Assembly: GCF_002259415.1 (NCBI RefSeq)
Contig: NZ_NPFY01000024.1
Coordinates: 1-64,000 of the forward strand
DNA: 64,000 nucleotides
Reading direction: 5' to 3'
DNA from: Rhodococcus sp. 14-2470-1b
GTDB lineage: Bacteria > Actinomycetota > Actinomycetes > Mycobacteriales > Mycobacteriaceae
The notes under the pieces are model-generated. The model worked only from the letters and a program-made list of their open reading frames with translations, had not been told where the DNA came from and searched no databases. Position numbers and translations under genes: made by a program. Position 1 is the first letter of the stretch, and each line of letters opens with the position of its first letter. This document shows positions 1 to 8,797 of the stretch, piece by piece.

Positions 1-248
1 ACAACACGAGGGTGAATCCACCCCCCTCCGCCAGTCAGAGACACAGACGCACACCCATGTGCCAGACGCTCACCCAGGTGCTAGCACCTGGCCGTGCACG
101 TGACACAACGGCGAGCGTTTGAGGCGCAGGTCGAGCGAGGTCCTTTTGATACTCGTTCGTCCCGTTCTTCATCGCTGTTCACGTCGGCTTCATCGTCAAG
201 TCGATCGTGTGCGTCGGTAAGTATTCTTTGCAGCGGAACAGTCGGGGT
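1..248. other. Left-edge non-coding stretch
   Basis: No gene can be supported before the phosphatase at 249 (or 312, if the later start is used). The only structured element is the 18-bp palindrome at 74-91. The long minus-strand open frame that crosses this stretch has the arginine-rich composition of an antisense shadow. The stretch may hold the end of a transcript from outside the window and the phosphatase promoter, but I cannot point to either. Confidence 0.4.
74..91. repeat. 18-bp perfect palindrome
   Basis: CCAGGTGCTAGCACCTGG is a perfect 18-bp inverted repeat with no spacer. It lies about 160-240 bp upstream of the phosphatase start. It could be an operator for a gene outside the window or a small hairpin. 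No T-tract follows on either strand, so a terminator role is not favoured. Confidence 0.45.
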
Positions 249-1967
249 ATGCCGATGAATCCGCGAGGAGAAACCGTTGCCGCCGGAGTTCCGGAGGCTC
301 TTGCTTCTGATATGACCATGGCGGAGCAGCACGATTGGATTCGTTCGTTTCTGAAGCGGAATCCTGTATCCCGGAGACGCTTTCTGGTTGGCTCGGCTGC
401 TACTGCTGCGGCGGCTGCCGTTGGGAATGCAGCGTGGTCCGGTCGTGCGTATGCGCAGGATGCGCCGCTTGCGGTGGGGGGTCGTCACACGTCGTTCGGT
501 GTGGATTCGGCCACGCAGCTTCGATTCTCGGCTCAGTTGTCGCGAAATCCCGGGGTGACGGGGGTGTTCCTCGATCATGGGCCGACTCCGGTGCTGGGGG
601 CGACAACTGCAGCGGAGGTTCGTAATCTGGTCAGTCAGGTGCCGCAGACTGACGGCGGCATCCTCGGTGCCGAGCAGTTCTACGTTCACGTGCCCGTCGA
701 CGGTCTGGCTCCCAAGAGTCCGCATTTCTATCGCTGGCGTACAAACGACGGCTACGTCAGTGACGTGCAGACGGTGTGGACAGCGTTGCCTCCGGGACGG
801 AGTGCTCCGTTCCGCTTCACGATGATGGGCGATCAAGGTGTCGATGAAACACCCTCTCGGCCGCCGGGTCTGAAGGCAGGGGATTACGACGATCTGTACT
901 ACAAAGCCGACAACGAGCCATCTGTTCGTCATGCGGCGAACATCGTCGGGCAGATTGCGGCGCGCAGACCGGACTTTCATGTTTTGGCGGGCGACATCGC
1001 GTACGCGGATCCGTCGGGCGCCGGCCTCCCTGCTCAGTTCGCTCCCAGCGGGGTGACTCAGCCGAAAGGCTTCGACAAGTACAACCCTTTCGTGTGGGAC
1101 GGCTACTTCGCTGCCATCGAGCGAAGTGCGGCGAGCACACCCTGGTTCTTCGCCACGGGTAACCACGACATGGAAGCGTTGTACGGTGCGAACGGGTACG
1201 GGGGACATGCGGCCAGGCTCGATCAACCCGAGAACGGTCCTGCAGGCTGCCCTTCGGTCTATTCGTTCGTGTACGGCAATGTCGCCGTGCTGTCGCTCGA
1301 CGCCAACGATGTGTCGTACGAGATCAAGGCCAACACCGGCTACAGCGGCGGCAGGCAGAACACATGGGTGGAAAGGTCCCTCGAACGCTTCAGGGCGGAT
1401 CCGAACATCGATTTCGTGGTGTGCTTCTTCCACCACTGTGCCTACTCGACTACCGAAGCCCATGCGTCCGACGGTGGTGTTCGCGACGCATGGACGAAGT
1501 TGTTCGACCGCTACGAGGTGGATGTGGTTCTGCAAGGGCACAATCACGTGTTCGAACGAACCGACCCCATCCGGGCCGGACGCCCGACACGGACGGCGGC
1601 CGACCACGCCGTCGTGTATCCGAAATCCGACGGGACGGTGTATTACACGGTAGGGGGTGGCGGCCGTCCTCGGTACACATTTCAACCCTCCGAGCAGGAG
1701 ACATACAGAGGAAACGAGTTGCCGGACAACGCTGTTCCGAACAGCTACGTCTGGACGCCCGATGGCGAGAAGGCCACTGAAGCCGTCGGGTGGTCTCGGG
1801 TTCGCTTCAGAAACTACTCGTTCGTCTCCGTCGACGTCGCTCCCGGGATTGCCGGAATCACACCGAGCGAGATGACGATTTCCGCGATCGACGAGTACGG
1901 CCGCGAGTTCGATCGCGTCACCTATCGGCGAGATGTCCCGATGAGCGGTGTGTTCGGTTCGTCCTGA
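249..1967 (+). CDS. Tat-exported purple acid phosphatase-like metallophosphoesterase
   Basis: This protein of about 572 residues has the full metallophosphoesterase motif series in order: GDQG, GDIAYA, GNHD, FFHH and GHNH. These are the metal ligands of purple acid phosphatases. A PAP N-terminal fibronectin-like region precedes the catalytic domain. The N-terminus holds a twin-arginine signal (SRRRFLVG followed by an alanine-rich stretch and AYA), so a folded metalloenzyme is probably exported and hydrolyses phosphomonoesters outside the membrane. The start is uncertain: GTG 207, ATG 249, ATG 255 and ATG 312 are all in frame, and none has an ideal Shine-Dalgarno. ATG 312 gives the most typical Tat n-region. 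The 3' end overlaps the convergent racemase gene by 46 bp. Confidence 0.85.
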   Translation: MPMNPRGETVAAGVPEALASDMTMAEQHDWIRSFLKRNPVSRRRFLVGSAATAAAAAVGNAAWSGRAYAQDAPLAVGGRHTSFGVDSATQLRFSAQLSRNPGVTGVFLDHGPTPVLGATTAAEVRNLVSQVPQTDGGILGAEQFYVHVPVDGLAPKSPHFYRWRTNDGYVSDVQTVWTALPPGRSAPFRFTMMGDQGVDETPSRPPGLKAGDYDDLYYKADNEPSVRHAANIVGQIAARRPDFHVLAGDIAYADPSGAGLPAQFAPSGVTQPKGFDKYNPFVWDGYFAAIERSAASTPWFFATGNHDMEALYGANGYGGHAARLDQPENGPAGCPSVYSFVYGNVAVLSLDANDVSYEIKANTGYSGGRQNTWVERSLERFRADPNIDFVVCFFHHCAYSTTEAHASDGGVRDAWTKLFDRYEVDVVLQGHNHVFERTDPIRAGRPTRTAADHAVVYPKSDGTVYYTVGGGGRPRYTFQPSEQETYRGNELPDNAVPNSYVWTPDGEKATEAVGWSRVRFRNYSFVSVDVAPGIAGITPSEMTISAIDEYGREFDRVTYRRDVPMSGVFGSS

Positions 1968-2644
1968 TCGGAGTTGTGGTTCGATTCCATCCGTTCGAGC
2001 ACCCACAATGCTGCGCTCGGAACGGGTTCGACGATCACTACGTCGGTACGGAGGGCGAGTTGCCGAGCTGAGTCGCTGAGCGGACCACCGCCGATGATCA
2101 CGGCTTCGGCGCCCGCTGCGGCGGCGTCGTCGACGGCTGTGCCGAGTTCGAACACACTGGCGTCGTGGTCTCGGGCGAGTACGAGCGGGTCGGAGTCCGT
2201 CAGAAAGATTCCTGCGAAATCGGCATCGGGGCTGCAGTGTCGGACCAGCTCCCGCAACGACGGTTCCAACAGCGATGTGGTGGTCGCGATGGCGAAGCGT
2301 CGACCTCCACGAGCTGCCGTCGACACTGCGGCCTGCCCGATTCCGACGACGGGGATGTCGACGAGCTGCCGAAGGGCCGCGACTCCAGGATCGCCGAAAG
2401 CGCCGATGATCACTGCACACGGCCTGTGTACGTCGATACCGGAGAGCGCTGCAGCAACCGTATGTTCGGCCGCTTCCGCAAGAGCCTCGGCGTCGACGAT
2501 CATGCGCGGACCCGACGCTGCGGTGACTCCGACGACGTCGTATCTCGATCCGTCCATGGCCTTCTCGGCAACCGCGACGAGCATGTCGGTGGTCGAGGCG
2601 TTGGTGTTGGGGTTGACCACCAGAATCGTGGGCACGCTGCTCAT
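1922..2644 (-). CDS. Asp/Glu (hydantoin) racemase family protein
   Basis: This 240-residue protein opens with ILVVNPNTN, the signature of the HyuE/Asp-Glu racemase superfamily, and has the AFGDPG loop and the later IIGGGPLS loop. In cysteine-dependent hydantoin and allantoin racemases these two loops normally carry the catalytic cysteines (CFGDPG and GCAGM). Here they are Ala and Gly, so classical two-cysteine racemization is doubtful. It starts 3 bp after the MFS permease stop, so the two form an operon, probably handling one imported hydantoin-like or amino-acid-like compound. The GntR gene beyond the permease is the likely regulator. Family assignment is firm, substrate unknown. Confidence 0.8.
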   Translation of the reverse strand: MSSVPTILVVNPNTNASTTDMLVAVAEKAMDGSRYDVVGVTAASGPRMIVDAEALAEAAEHTVAAALSGIDVHRPCAVIIGAFGDPGVAALRQLVDIPVVGIGQAAVSTAARGGRRFAIATTTSLLEPSLRELVRHCSPDADFAGIFLTDSDPLVLARDHDASVFELGTAVDDAAAAGAEAVIIGGGPLSDSARQLALRTDVVIVEPVPSAALWVLERMESNHNSDQDEPNTPLIGTSRR

Positions 2645-2647
2645 GAA

Positions 2648-4063
2648 TCAATCATCCTCTGGCATGGGGTGTCCGAAGGTTTCTCGGGGGAACTGAACTG
2701 CGACCGCGCATACGACGAAGAGTGCGGTGAGAACGGCGAACATCGCGGGGACTCCTGAGCTGTCCAGTACTGCTCCGGCGATCAAGGGGAACAAGCCACC
2801 CGAGAGAGAGCCGATGGCAAGGATGACGGAGGTGGCAAGTCCGCGAATGCGAGTGGGGTACTGCTCAGGGGCGAACAGCCAGATGGTGGTGTTCAGAACG
2901 ATCACCGAGAAGTTGAAGAGTGCACCGAAGAACAGCACCAGTCCGATGTCGGTGGCGAAGAATCCGAAACCGAGTGCCGCGGCGGTACCGAGGCTTGCGC
3001 CTGCCGTCAGGGTGATCTTGCGGGGAAGCTTCCGGGCGATCAGGGCCGCGGTGATCGCGCCGATCAAGGATCCCGACTGCATGACGAGCGTGTACCAGAG
3101 TGCGCTGGTGATCGACATCCCGCGTTCGGTGAGGATGATGGGAATGAGTGTCAGCATGGAAATTTGCGCGGCGTAGGACATGCAGACTGCGACACCCAAG
3201 GCGAGCGTGCTTCGGCGATAGCGTGCACCGAACATCTCGGTCCACCGAACCTTGGGTGCAGCCGTGTCCGCTGCGAGTGTTGCCTTGTCCAGATAGACCT
3301 TCTCGGAGTCGAGAGTTCCTCGGAGCTTGCCCTGAGCAAGGCGGTTGATGACGGTGTTCGCCTCGTCGATTCGTCCGGTGGCTGCGAGGTATCGGGGAGT
3401 CTCCGGCAGTGACCTCCGATAGAACACCACTGCGAGTGCGGGTAGGACCAGCATTCCGAACAGCCACCGCCAGCGATCCTCGCCGGTGAAGATCGCGAAC
3501 ACGATGACGCCGAAGAGCGGGGCGAGCATGTTGCCCAGTCCTGCCGCAGCGACGTTGATGAGGCCGACGGCTGTACCTCGGTGCCGAGCCGAGAAGAACT
3601 CCGACAGCATGATGACCGCAACGGCTATCTCTCCGCCGAGTCCCAGGCCGACGAGGAATCGCGCGGCGACGAGAACTTCGTAGTTGGGCGCGACCGCGCA
3701 CAGGAGCGATCCGAACGCGAACACCAGAAGGTTGGCGCCCAGCAGAGTTCGGCGCCCGAGGCGGTCCATGACGACACCCGCGAGAATGCGACCGAGGGCA
3801 ACCGCTGTGAACGTAGCGGTGTTGAGCAACCCGATTTCGGTGCCCCCGAGGCCCCAGTCGGCGCGGAGGACCGGTCCGGAGATGCCGACGGCGTTCTGCT
3901 CGATGGCGTCGAAGAAGACGCCGAACAACACCATGGCGACGATCCCGATGTGGGCGGAGGTGAGGCCGATACGTGAGTACGCGGATTCGATCTGTGTGCC
4001 GAGTGTCGTTCGTTCGGCGGGTGAATCCTGTGGAGAGTTCATCGACGAGGGCAGGGTGCTCAT
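2648..4063 (-). CDS. MFS transporter (sugar/aromatic-acid symporter type)
   Basis: A 471-residue, 12-helix major facilitator permease. The loop 2-3 signature is visible as GVVMDRLGRRTLL, and an early D-x-x-E region resembles AAHS/sialate-type proton symporters. I place the start at ATG 4063 because GAAAGG lies about 8 bp upstream. The longer frame to 4117 would run through the putative operator. It is first in a two-gene operon with the racemase-like gene and diverges from the GntR regulator. A TTGGTATACCAA site lies 43 bp upstream of the start, so repression by that regulator is the simplest reading. Substrate unknown. Confidence 0.85.
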   Translation of the reverse strand: MSTLPSSMNSPQDSPAERTTLGTQIESAYSRIGLTSAHIGIVAMVLFGVFFDAIEQNAVGISGPVLRADWGLGGTEIGLLNTATFTAVALGRILAGVVMDRLGRRTLLGANLLVFAFGSLLCAVAPNYEVLVAARFLVGLGLGGEIAVAVIMLSEFFSARHRGTAVGLINVAAAGLGNMLAPLFGVIVFAIFTGEDRWRWLFGMLVLPALAVVFYRRSLPETPRYLAATGRIDEANTVINRLAQGKLRGTLDSEKVYLDKATLAADTAAPKVRWTEMFGARYRRSTLALGVAVCMSYAAQISMLTLIPIILTERGMSITSALWYTLVMQSGSLIGAITAALIARKLPRKITLTAGASLGTAAALGFGFFATDIGLVLFFGALFNFSVIVLNTTIWLFAPEQYPTRIRGLATSVILAIGSLSGGLFPLIAGAVLDSSGVPAMFAVLTALFVVCAVAVQFPRETFGHPMPEDD

Positions 4064-4105
4064 CCCGGTGTGCCTTTCGCGGCTGGTGGTCGATGGATAC
4101 CGTCG

Positions 4106-4117
4106 TTGGTATACCAA
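4106..4117. promoter_or_regulatory. GntR-type operator, copy 1 (TTGGTATACCAA)
   Basis: A perfect 12-bp palindrome sits 43 bp upstream of the MFS start codon. It has the TGGTNNNACCA-like form recognised by FadR/FCD-type GntR proteins, and a second copy lies before the GntR gene. Confidence 0.65.
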
Positions 4118-4257
4118 GTGATCAGCGAGAATTTACGGCCGGATGTCCGCTGTTGGGTTTCCGTTCTGTTAAACACATGTAAGAGCCATGAACTGGTGGC
4201 GTAACACGGACTCGCCGGCATCGTGGGCTGGCGGGGCTACATCGTCGAGTTGGGCTC

Positions 4258-4269
4258 TTGGTATACCTA
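4258..4269. promoter_or_regulatory. GntR-type operator, copy 2 (TTGGTATACCTA)
   Basis: This differs by one base from the perfect palindrome at 4106-4117 and lies 58 bp upstream of the GntR start. The placement suggests autoregulation as well as control of the divergent permease/racemase operon. Confidence 0.6.
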
Positions 4270-4326
4270 GGGTGGTGTTGCTGTCGGTGCTGGTACACAT
4301 GGGCGAACGACGATGGAGGACAGTGC

Positions 4327-5001
4327 ATGGAACAGGGTGCAGCGTCGGCGAGTCTGTCACGCCGTGTGTTCGACGAAATTCGCGCGCGCATTCTCGATGG
4401 ACGCATACCGGCCGGTGAACCATTGCGCGAGAGAGATCTCAGCGCTGAACTCGATGTGTCCCGGGTGCCGATCCGTGAGGCGCTTCCTATGCTCGAGGCC
4501 GCGGGGCTCGTCGCGTTGTCTCCGCGTCGACCGGCCGTCGTGACGATGGTAACGCGGAGCGGGGTGAACGAACTCTACGATCTGCGCTCGGCGCTGGAGC
4601 CGCTCGCGGCCCGTAAGGCGGCGTCCGCGGTCGCGGTGGGCGCCGACGCGTCGGCGCTCGTCGATGCGGTGACGCGCGCCGGAGATGCGTTGCACGCAGG
4701 CGACCTACCGTCGTTCCACCGCGAGAGCGGCGGCGTTCACGCCACGATCGAATCGCTGGCAGACAACCGGCTTTTCGTCGTCATCATGGAGCCCCTACGG
4801 GAACGCAGCAACCGGCTCAACGTCGCGAACATGGAGCGCGACCCCAGCATCAGACACCGCGAACACGTCTCGTTGGTCGATGCAATAGCCGAAGGTAATC
4901 CCGAACTTGCTGCGGCCGTTGCGTACTCCCATGTCGAATGGGGAAGGCAACGCACGTTCGAGACACTGTCCTCGGTTCCGGGATTCGCTCCGACTGCATG
5001 A
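4327..5001 (+). CDS. GntR family transcriptional regulator, FCD domain
   Basis: A 224-residue regulator. Residues about 10-75 form the GntR winged helix (SRRVFDEIRARILDGRI, then LSAELDVSRVPIREAL). The rest is an all-helical FCD effector domain (YDLRSALEPLAARKAA). ATG 4327 is chosen because GGAGGA precedes it by about 7 bp; the upstream in-frame extension is cysteine and tryptophan rich and not credible. It diverges from the MFS/racemase operon and is flanked by TTGGTATACC operators, so it probably represses that operon and itself until the transported acid or amide binds the FCD pocket. Confidence 0.88.
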   Translation: MEQGAASASLSRRVFDEIRARILDGRIPAGEPLRERDLSAELDVSRVPIREALPMLEAAGLVALSPRRPAVVTMVTRSGVNELYDLRSALEPLAARKAASAVAVGADASALVDAVTRAGDALHAGDLPSFHRESGGVHATIESLADNRLFVVIMEPLRERSNRLNVANMERDPSIRHREHVSLVDAIAEGNPELAAAVAYSHVEWGRQRTFETLSSVPGFAPTA

Positions 5002-5047
5002 TGCCAGTGGGGCGGCACGGCCACCTCTCGACGACCGCATCGAGGTG

Positions 5048-5713
5048 TCAGGTTGCGACGAATCTTGCGTGAACTTCGGCGCGAATGACGATGTCCTGTG
5101 GTTTGAGTTCGAATCCGTCGTCGGTTGCTGCGTAGGCTCGAGATGCGACCACATAGTCCTGATGGGATGCGGTTGCAACACCGAGAAGTCCCGGGTCCGC
5201 TATCGCACGGGCACTGACCGTCGATCGGCCCACGCTGTGCGCGAATACCTCTGCCTTGCTCAGTGCGTCCTGGACGGCACTCGCGCGGACCTGACGGGTG
5301 TTCTCGGCCGACGTCGCTTCGGTCAGCGACCAATCGAAGTGGCCGATGTCCACGCCGTCGAGTGCCGACACCGCATAGACGAACGCGTCGACCACGTCGA
5401 TCTGGCTGAACTTCACCTCGATCGACGCAAGCGCCTGATAGACGTACGGCAACTGTTCCCCGTTGTGGTTGAACGGCCTGGACCGCGAGTGCCGCACCTG
5501 ATCGAGAACCCATGCGTCGATCGGGCCGCTCGAAGGGTTGTACAGCGGATCGATCAAGCCGGTCAGCTCTCTGACCAGGCGGTGAGCGGGTTCGGCCGCA
5601 GCCTCGGCCGTGCGGCCGTCGGTTCGGACCGACAGGGACACCGTGCATCGCTCCGGCGGGTACGTCGCCTGGCCTCGGCCGACGACCGTGATCTCGACAG
5701 CGTTCGACTCCAT
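5048..5713 (-). CDS. SIMPL domain (DUF541) protein
   Basis: A 221-residue protein beginning ITVVGRGQATYPPERCTVSLSV, the usual opening of SIMPL/DUF541 proteins. Family members are periplasmic or cytoplasmic oligomers of unclear function. No signal peptide is seen, so a cytosolic location is inferred. The start at ATG 5713 fits the domain boundary; no good ribosome binding site is visible, and the upstream extension to 5848 would run far into the dinB leader. It converges with the GntR gene (46 bp apart) and diverges from dinB. No functional link to either is evident. Confidence 0.75.
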   Translation of the reverse strand: MESNAVEITVVGRGQATYPPERCTVSLSVRTDGRTAEAAAEPAHRLVRELTGLIDPLYNPSSGPIDAWVLDQVRHSRSRPFNHNGEQLPYVYQALASIEVKFSQIDVVDAFVYAVSALDGVDIGHFDWSLTEATSAENTRQVRASAVQDALSKAEVFAHSVGRSTVSARAIADPGLLGVATASHQDYVVASRAYAATDDGFELKPQDIVIRAEVHARFVAT

Positions 5714-5838
5714 GATGGGAGTGTGGCACACAAGGGGTAGCGCTTCGTTCGAGCGAACGACGCGTGTCTGTCCGGCCCGCGGCGACATCCCCGACCGGGG
5801 ATCGACGCGCGGCGCGGGGGTGGCGCAGAATGGGCGGC

Positions 5839-6912
5839 ATGACCGCATCTGTGCGCCGACGGTGGGTGTTGCATGTGGACATGGATCAGTTCATTGCGGC
5901 AGTGGAGGTGCTGCGCAACCCCGAGCTGGCGGGAAAGCAGGTGGTGGTCGGCGGTAGGGGCGATCCGACGGAACGGGGAGTGGTGTCGACGGCCTCCTAC
6001 GAGGCGCGGGCGTTCGGCGTCGGATCGGGGATGCCGTTGAGGGTCGCTTTCAAGAAGCTGCCCGACGCGATCTTCCTGCCGGTCGACGGGGAGGCATATG
6101 CGGCGGCGTCGAACATCGTGATGGACGCACTCCGAAGCTTGAACGTGGTGGTCGAAGTGATGGGTTGGGACGAGGCGTTTCTCGGCGTCGAGACCGAGGA
6201 TCCGGTGTCCTTCGCACGCGGGGTCCACGACACGGTGTTGGATGCGTCCGGGCTGCATTGTTCAGTCGGCATCGGGGACAACAAGTTACGCGCGAAGATT
6301 GCAACGGATTTCGGCAAGCCGCAGGGTATCTACACCTTGACGTCCGCCAACTGGTTCGAGGTGATGGGAGACCGCCCGACGGATGCGTTGTGGGGAATCG
6401 GGAAGAAGACCGCGAAGAAGCTTGCGAGTCTCGGTATCACCACGGTGTCGGAGTTGGCGGCGACCGACGATTCGGCCCTGGCGGCTGCGTTCGGTCCGAA
6501 AACCGGGCCGTGGATCGGAACCAAAGGGCGAGGGGTCGACCTGTCCCCGGTGTCCGCAGCGCCGTGGATCGCTCGTTCTCACAGCCGGGAAACCACGTTT
6601 CAGGAAAACCTGGAGGATTGGGAGGCCATCACTGCCGAGGTGAGGTCTCTGGCGCTGAAGGTGCGTGAGGATCTCGTCGCAGAGGACAGACCTGCCGTGC
6701 GAGTGACGCTGAAGGTGCGTTACGCGCCTTTCGAAACCCACACCACCACAGCTGCACTCGACGGACCGCCTACCTTCGATCCTCGGATCATTTCCGACGC
6801 GGCGGCAGCATTGGTGCAGAGGTTGGACCACTCTCGCAAGGTTCGGCTCATGGGCGTCCGCCTCGAGATGACGCCTCCCGCTGCGTCAGATTCGGGCGAA
6901 GAGCGCGGGTGA
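5839..6912 (+). CDS. dinB: Y-family DNA polymerase IV (DinB2-like)
   Basis: A translesion polymerase of about 357 residues. The palm carries HVDMDQF (first metal aspartate plus steric-gate region) and GWDEAFL (second catalytic Asp-Glu pair). The little-finger domain follows, with REttFQENL-type residues. The VVEVMGWDEAFL variant resembles the mycobacterial DinB2 branch more than classical SIDEAYL DinB proteins; this is from memory of the family. I prefer ATG 5839 (MTASVRRRW) over ATG 5830 or the GTG-region extensions. The 3' end overlaps the convergent MBL hydrolase gene by 27 bp. No LexA box was recognised upstream. Confidence 0.88.
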   Translation: MTASVRRRWVLHVDMDQFIAAVEVLRNPELAGKQVVVGGRGDPTERGVVSTASYEARAFGVGSGMPLRVAFKKLPDAIFLPVDGEAYAAASNIVMDALRSLNVVVEVMGWDEAFLGVETEDPVSFARGVHDTVLDASGLHCSVGIGDNKLRAKIATDFGKPQGIYTLTSANWFEVMGDRPTDALWGIGKKTAKKLASLGITTVSELAATDDSALAAAFGPKTGPWIGTKGRGVDLSPVSAAPWIARSHSRETTFQENLEDWEAITAEVRSLALKVREDLVAEDRPAVRVTLKVRYAPFETHTTTAALDGPPTFDPRIISDAAAALVQRLDHSRKVRLMGVRLEMTPPAASDSGEERG

Positions 6913-7881
6913 CGAGCCGGGGACCTGGGCAACCTGATTGCGAGACACCAGGCTTCGAAGGTGCGCGGCGGCTTCGGACAGTGCGAGGGTCTTGTGGAAC
7001 GGGGAGATATCGCTCCAGGGTTTGTACCACTTCATGCGTTCGGCGACCTCCCAGACGGTGATCTCGTCGTCGGCGAAAGCCTCGTACAGATGGTCCAATC
7101 GTTCTTCGTGGTGCTCGATGAGTTCGCCCGCGCGCACTCCGACGTCGTCGATACCGATTCCGTGAGAACCCAGTCCGCGCGTCACGTTCATGGACTGCAC
7201 GTGACGCAGCGAGTCGAAGAACTCTGCAAGTGCGTCTCTCTCCTCGAGCGGGTAGACGAAGTTGCCGACGTGAGGTGTCGTCTTCTGCAGGACGTGGTCG
7301 CCGGTGAACATGACGTCGGCGTCGGGCAGGTGGAAGCACACGTGACCAGGCGTGTGACCGGGGGTGAAGACAGCGCGCAGTCCTCGTCCGGTCAGGTCGA
7401 TCGTGTCTCCGTCGCGCAGTATGCGATCGGGCGCCGAATCCGGTCCGGTCGGCGGCTGTAGATCGAGTTCCTGCCAGGCGGCTATGTCGGCGTTCGGTGC
7501 ACCGGCAGCGATCATGTTCGCTCGCTGACGATCGAGCCATTCGGGGCCCCGCGGTGCGGTCATCTTGTGGAACTCGGCGTGATCGGCCTCGTGCATCGCG
7601 ACCCACGCTCCCGACGCCGCGCGGACTCGACCGCACAGCCCGGTGTGATCGGGATGGAAGTGCGTCAGCACTACGCCCTCGACGTCGGTGATGGAGTGTC
7701 CGACGGCTTCCAATCCGGAGGTGAGGCCGGCCCATGCGTTGTCGTCGTCCCATCCCGCGTCGACCAGGACGAGGCCGCCGGGCGACTCCATGGCGTACAC
7801 CAGCGTGTGGCCGAGCGGACTGTCGGTGATGGGGACGGGGATCTGGAGGATCCCGTCGCCGATCGCTGCTGCGTCGCTCAT
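6886..7881 (-). CDS. MBL-fold metallo-hydrolase
   Basis: This 331-residue protein has the zinc motif HFHPDH at residues about 74-79, a later PGHTPGH histidine and the MFTGDHVL aspartate, so the dinuclear beta-lactamase-fold site is complete. The C-terminal helical/winged-helix region (LAEFFDSL...ERMKW) is typical of the LACTB2-like or acyl-thioester hydrolase branch. It is a cytosolic hydrolase of unknown ester, thioester or nucleic-acid substrate. It stands alone on the minus strand, separated by 92 bp from the next operon and overlapping dinB at the 3' ends. Confidence 0.82.
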   Translation of the reverse strand: MSDAAAIGDGILQIPVPITDSPLGHTLVYAMESPGGLVLVDAGWDDDNAWAGLTSGLEAVGHSITDVEGVVLTHFHPDHTGLCGRVRAASGAWVAMHEADHAEFHKMTAPRGPEWLDRQRANMIAAGAPNADIAAWQELDLQPPTGPDSAPDRILRDGDTIDLTGRGLRAVFTPGHTPGHVCFHLPDADVMFTGDHVLQKTTPHVGNFVYPLEERDALAEFFDSLRHVQSMNVTRGLGSHGIGIDDVGVRAGELIEHHEERLDHLYEAFADDEITVWEVAERMKWYKPWSDISPFHKTLALSEAAAHLRSLVSRNQVAQVPGSSPALFARI

Positions 7882-7974
7882 GCCTACCTCGTTGCTTGGT
7901 CCAAGTAATCAGTTCCTTCCTTCATACTGACCCCGGCGAGAAGCACAAGGGAATTCGGGGTGCCGATCAGTAGA

Positions 7975-8382
7975 TCAGCGGCGACGCCACTCGATGGCCG
8001 GGCAGGTGTCCATCACCATCGGAACTCCGGCAGCGAGAGTCCGGGTGAAGGCGGCTTCGTCGATGACGCCCAGTTGAAACCACACGCCCTTCGCGCCCAC
8101 GGCGACAGCCTCGTCGGCGAACTGGCCTGCTTGCTCTGATCGACGGAACACGTCGACGACATCGATTGGAAACGGCACCTCGGCGAGCGTCGCGTATCCC
8201 TGTTCCCCGAGAACCGTCGGCGCGTTCGGGTGAATCGGGACGATGCGTTTGCCCCTGCGTTGAAGGAGGGAGGCAATGTCGTAGGCGGTGCGCTGCGGAT
8301 TACCGGACAGTCCCACAACGGCCCAGGTCTCGAGCTCGTCGAGCATGAGATTCACCGACTCGGAGTCTCGCCAGGACGTCAT
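7975..8382 (-). CDS. CoA-binding domain protein (YccU-like)
   Basis: A 135-residue single-domain protein with the Rossmann-like CoA-binding fold of the YccU/succinyl-CoA-ligase-alpha family (WAVVGLSGNPQRTAYDIA, then KGVWFQLGV). Members bind CoA or acyl-CoA, but the reaction is unknown. The start ATG 8382 overlaps the DoxX stop by 4 bp (ATGA), so it is translationally coupled as the last gene of the five-gene string that starts with the repeat peptide at 11457. The longer frame to 8892 is an antisense/frameshifted shadow. Confidence 0.8.
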   Translation of the reverse strand: MTSWRDSESVNLMLDELETWAVVGLSGNPQRTAYDIASLLQRRGKRIVPIHPNAPTVLGEQGYATLAEVPFPIDVVDVFRRSEQAGQFADEAVAVGAKGVWFQLGVIDEAAFTRTLAAGVPMVMDTCPAIEWRRR

Positions 8383-8774
8383 GATCGCGACGCTACTCTT
8401 CGGTGTCGTCCTATCGCATCGGTACACCACAGCGCCCACACGATCAGCAGGGGCTGAAACAGCAACCGGATTCCGCGTGCGGCGTCGGTATCGAGGCCGA
8501 ATGCATCGGTGTGTGTCAGGAACTGGCTGATGTTGCCTGGAAACACCGCCACGAAAAATGCTGCGACGATCCAGCCCACTGCCGGCCTGCGGACGAACAC
8601 GAGCGCAAGCCCCAGGGCAATCTCGACGACGCCCGACGCGAGAACGACGAAGTCGGTGTCCAGAGGAACCCAGGTCGGTACCTGTGCGGCGAATTCTGTG
8701 CGCGCCCAGAACAGATGGCTGAAGCCTGCGAACATGAGGAATGCGCCGAGCAGTAGTCGAGCGATGGCCTTCAT
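8379..8774 (-). CDS. DoxX family membrane protein
   Basis: A small integral membrane protein of about 131 residues with four predicted helices (ARLLLGAFLMFAGFSHLF, FVVLASGVVEIALGLAL, GWIVAAFFVAVFPGNISQF, LLFQPLLIVWALW), the DoxX/SURF4-like layout. Members are often associated with redox stress or quinol oxidases, but most are uncharacterised. ATG 8774 or GTG 8780 could start it; neither has a clear ribosome site. It follows the MFS gene by about 20 bp and overlaps the CoA-binding gene by 4 bp. Confidence 0.8.
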   Translation of the reverse strand: MKAIARLLLGAFLMFAGFSHLFWARTEFAAQVPTWVPLDTDFVVLASGVVEIALGLALVFVRRPAVGWIVAAFFVAVFPGNISQFLTHTDAFGLDTDAARGIRLLFQPLLIVWALWCTDAIGRHRRVASRS

Positions 8775-8797
8775 GACCACATGGTGCCAGGGTTCGT

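Noticed and set aside
81-2651. 856-residue minus-strand open frame
   Set aside because: It is antisense to the phosphatase and in the wrong frame through the racemase. The product is Arg/His/Ser rich with no domain and matches high-GC shadow composition.
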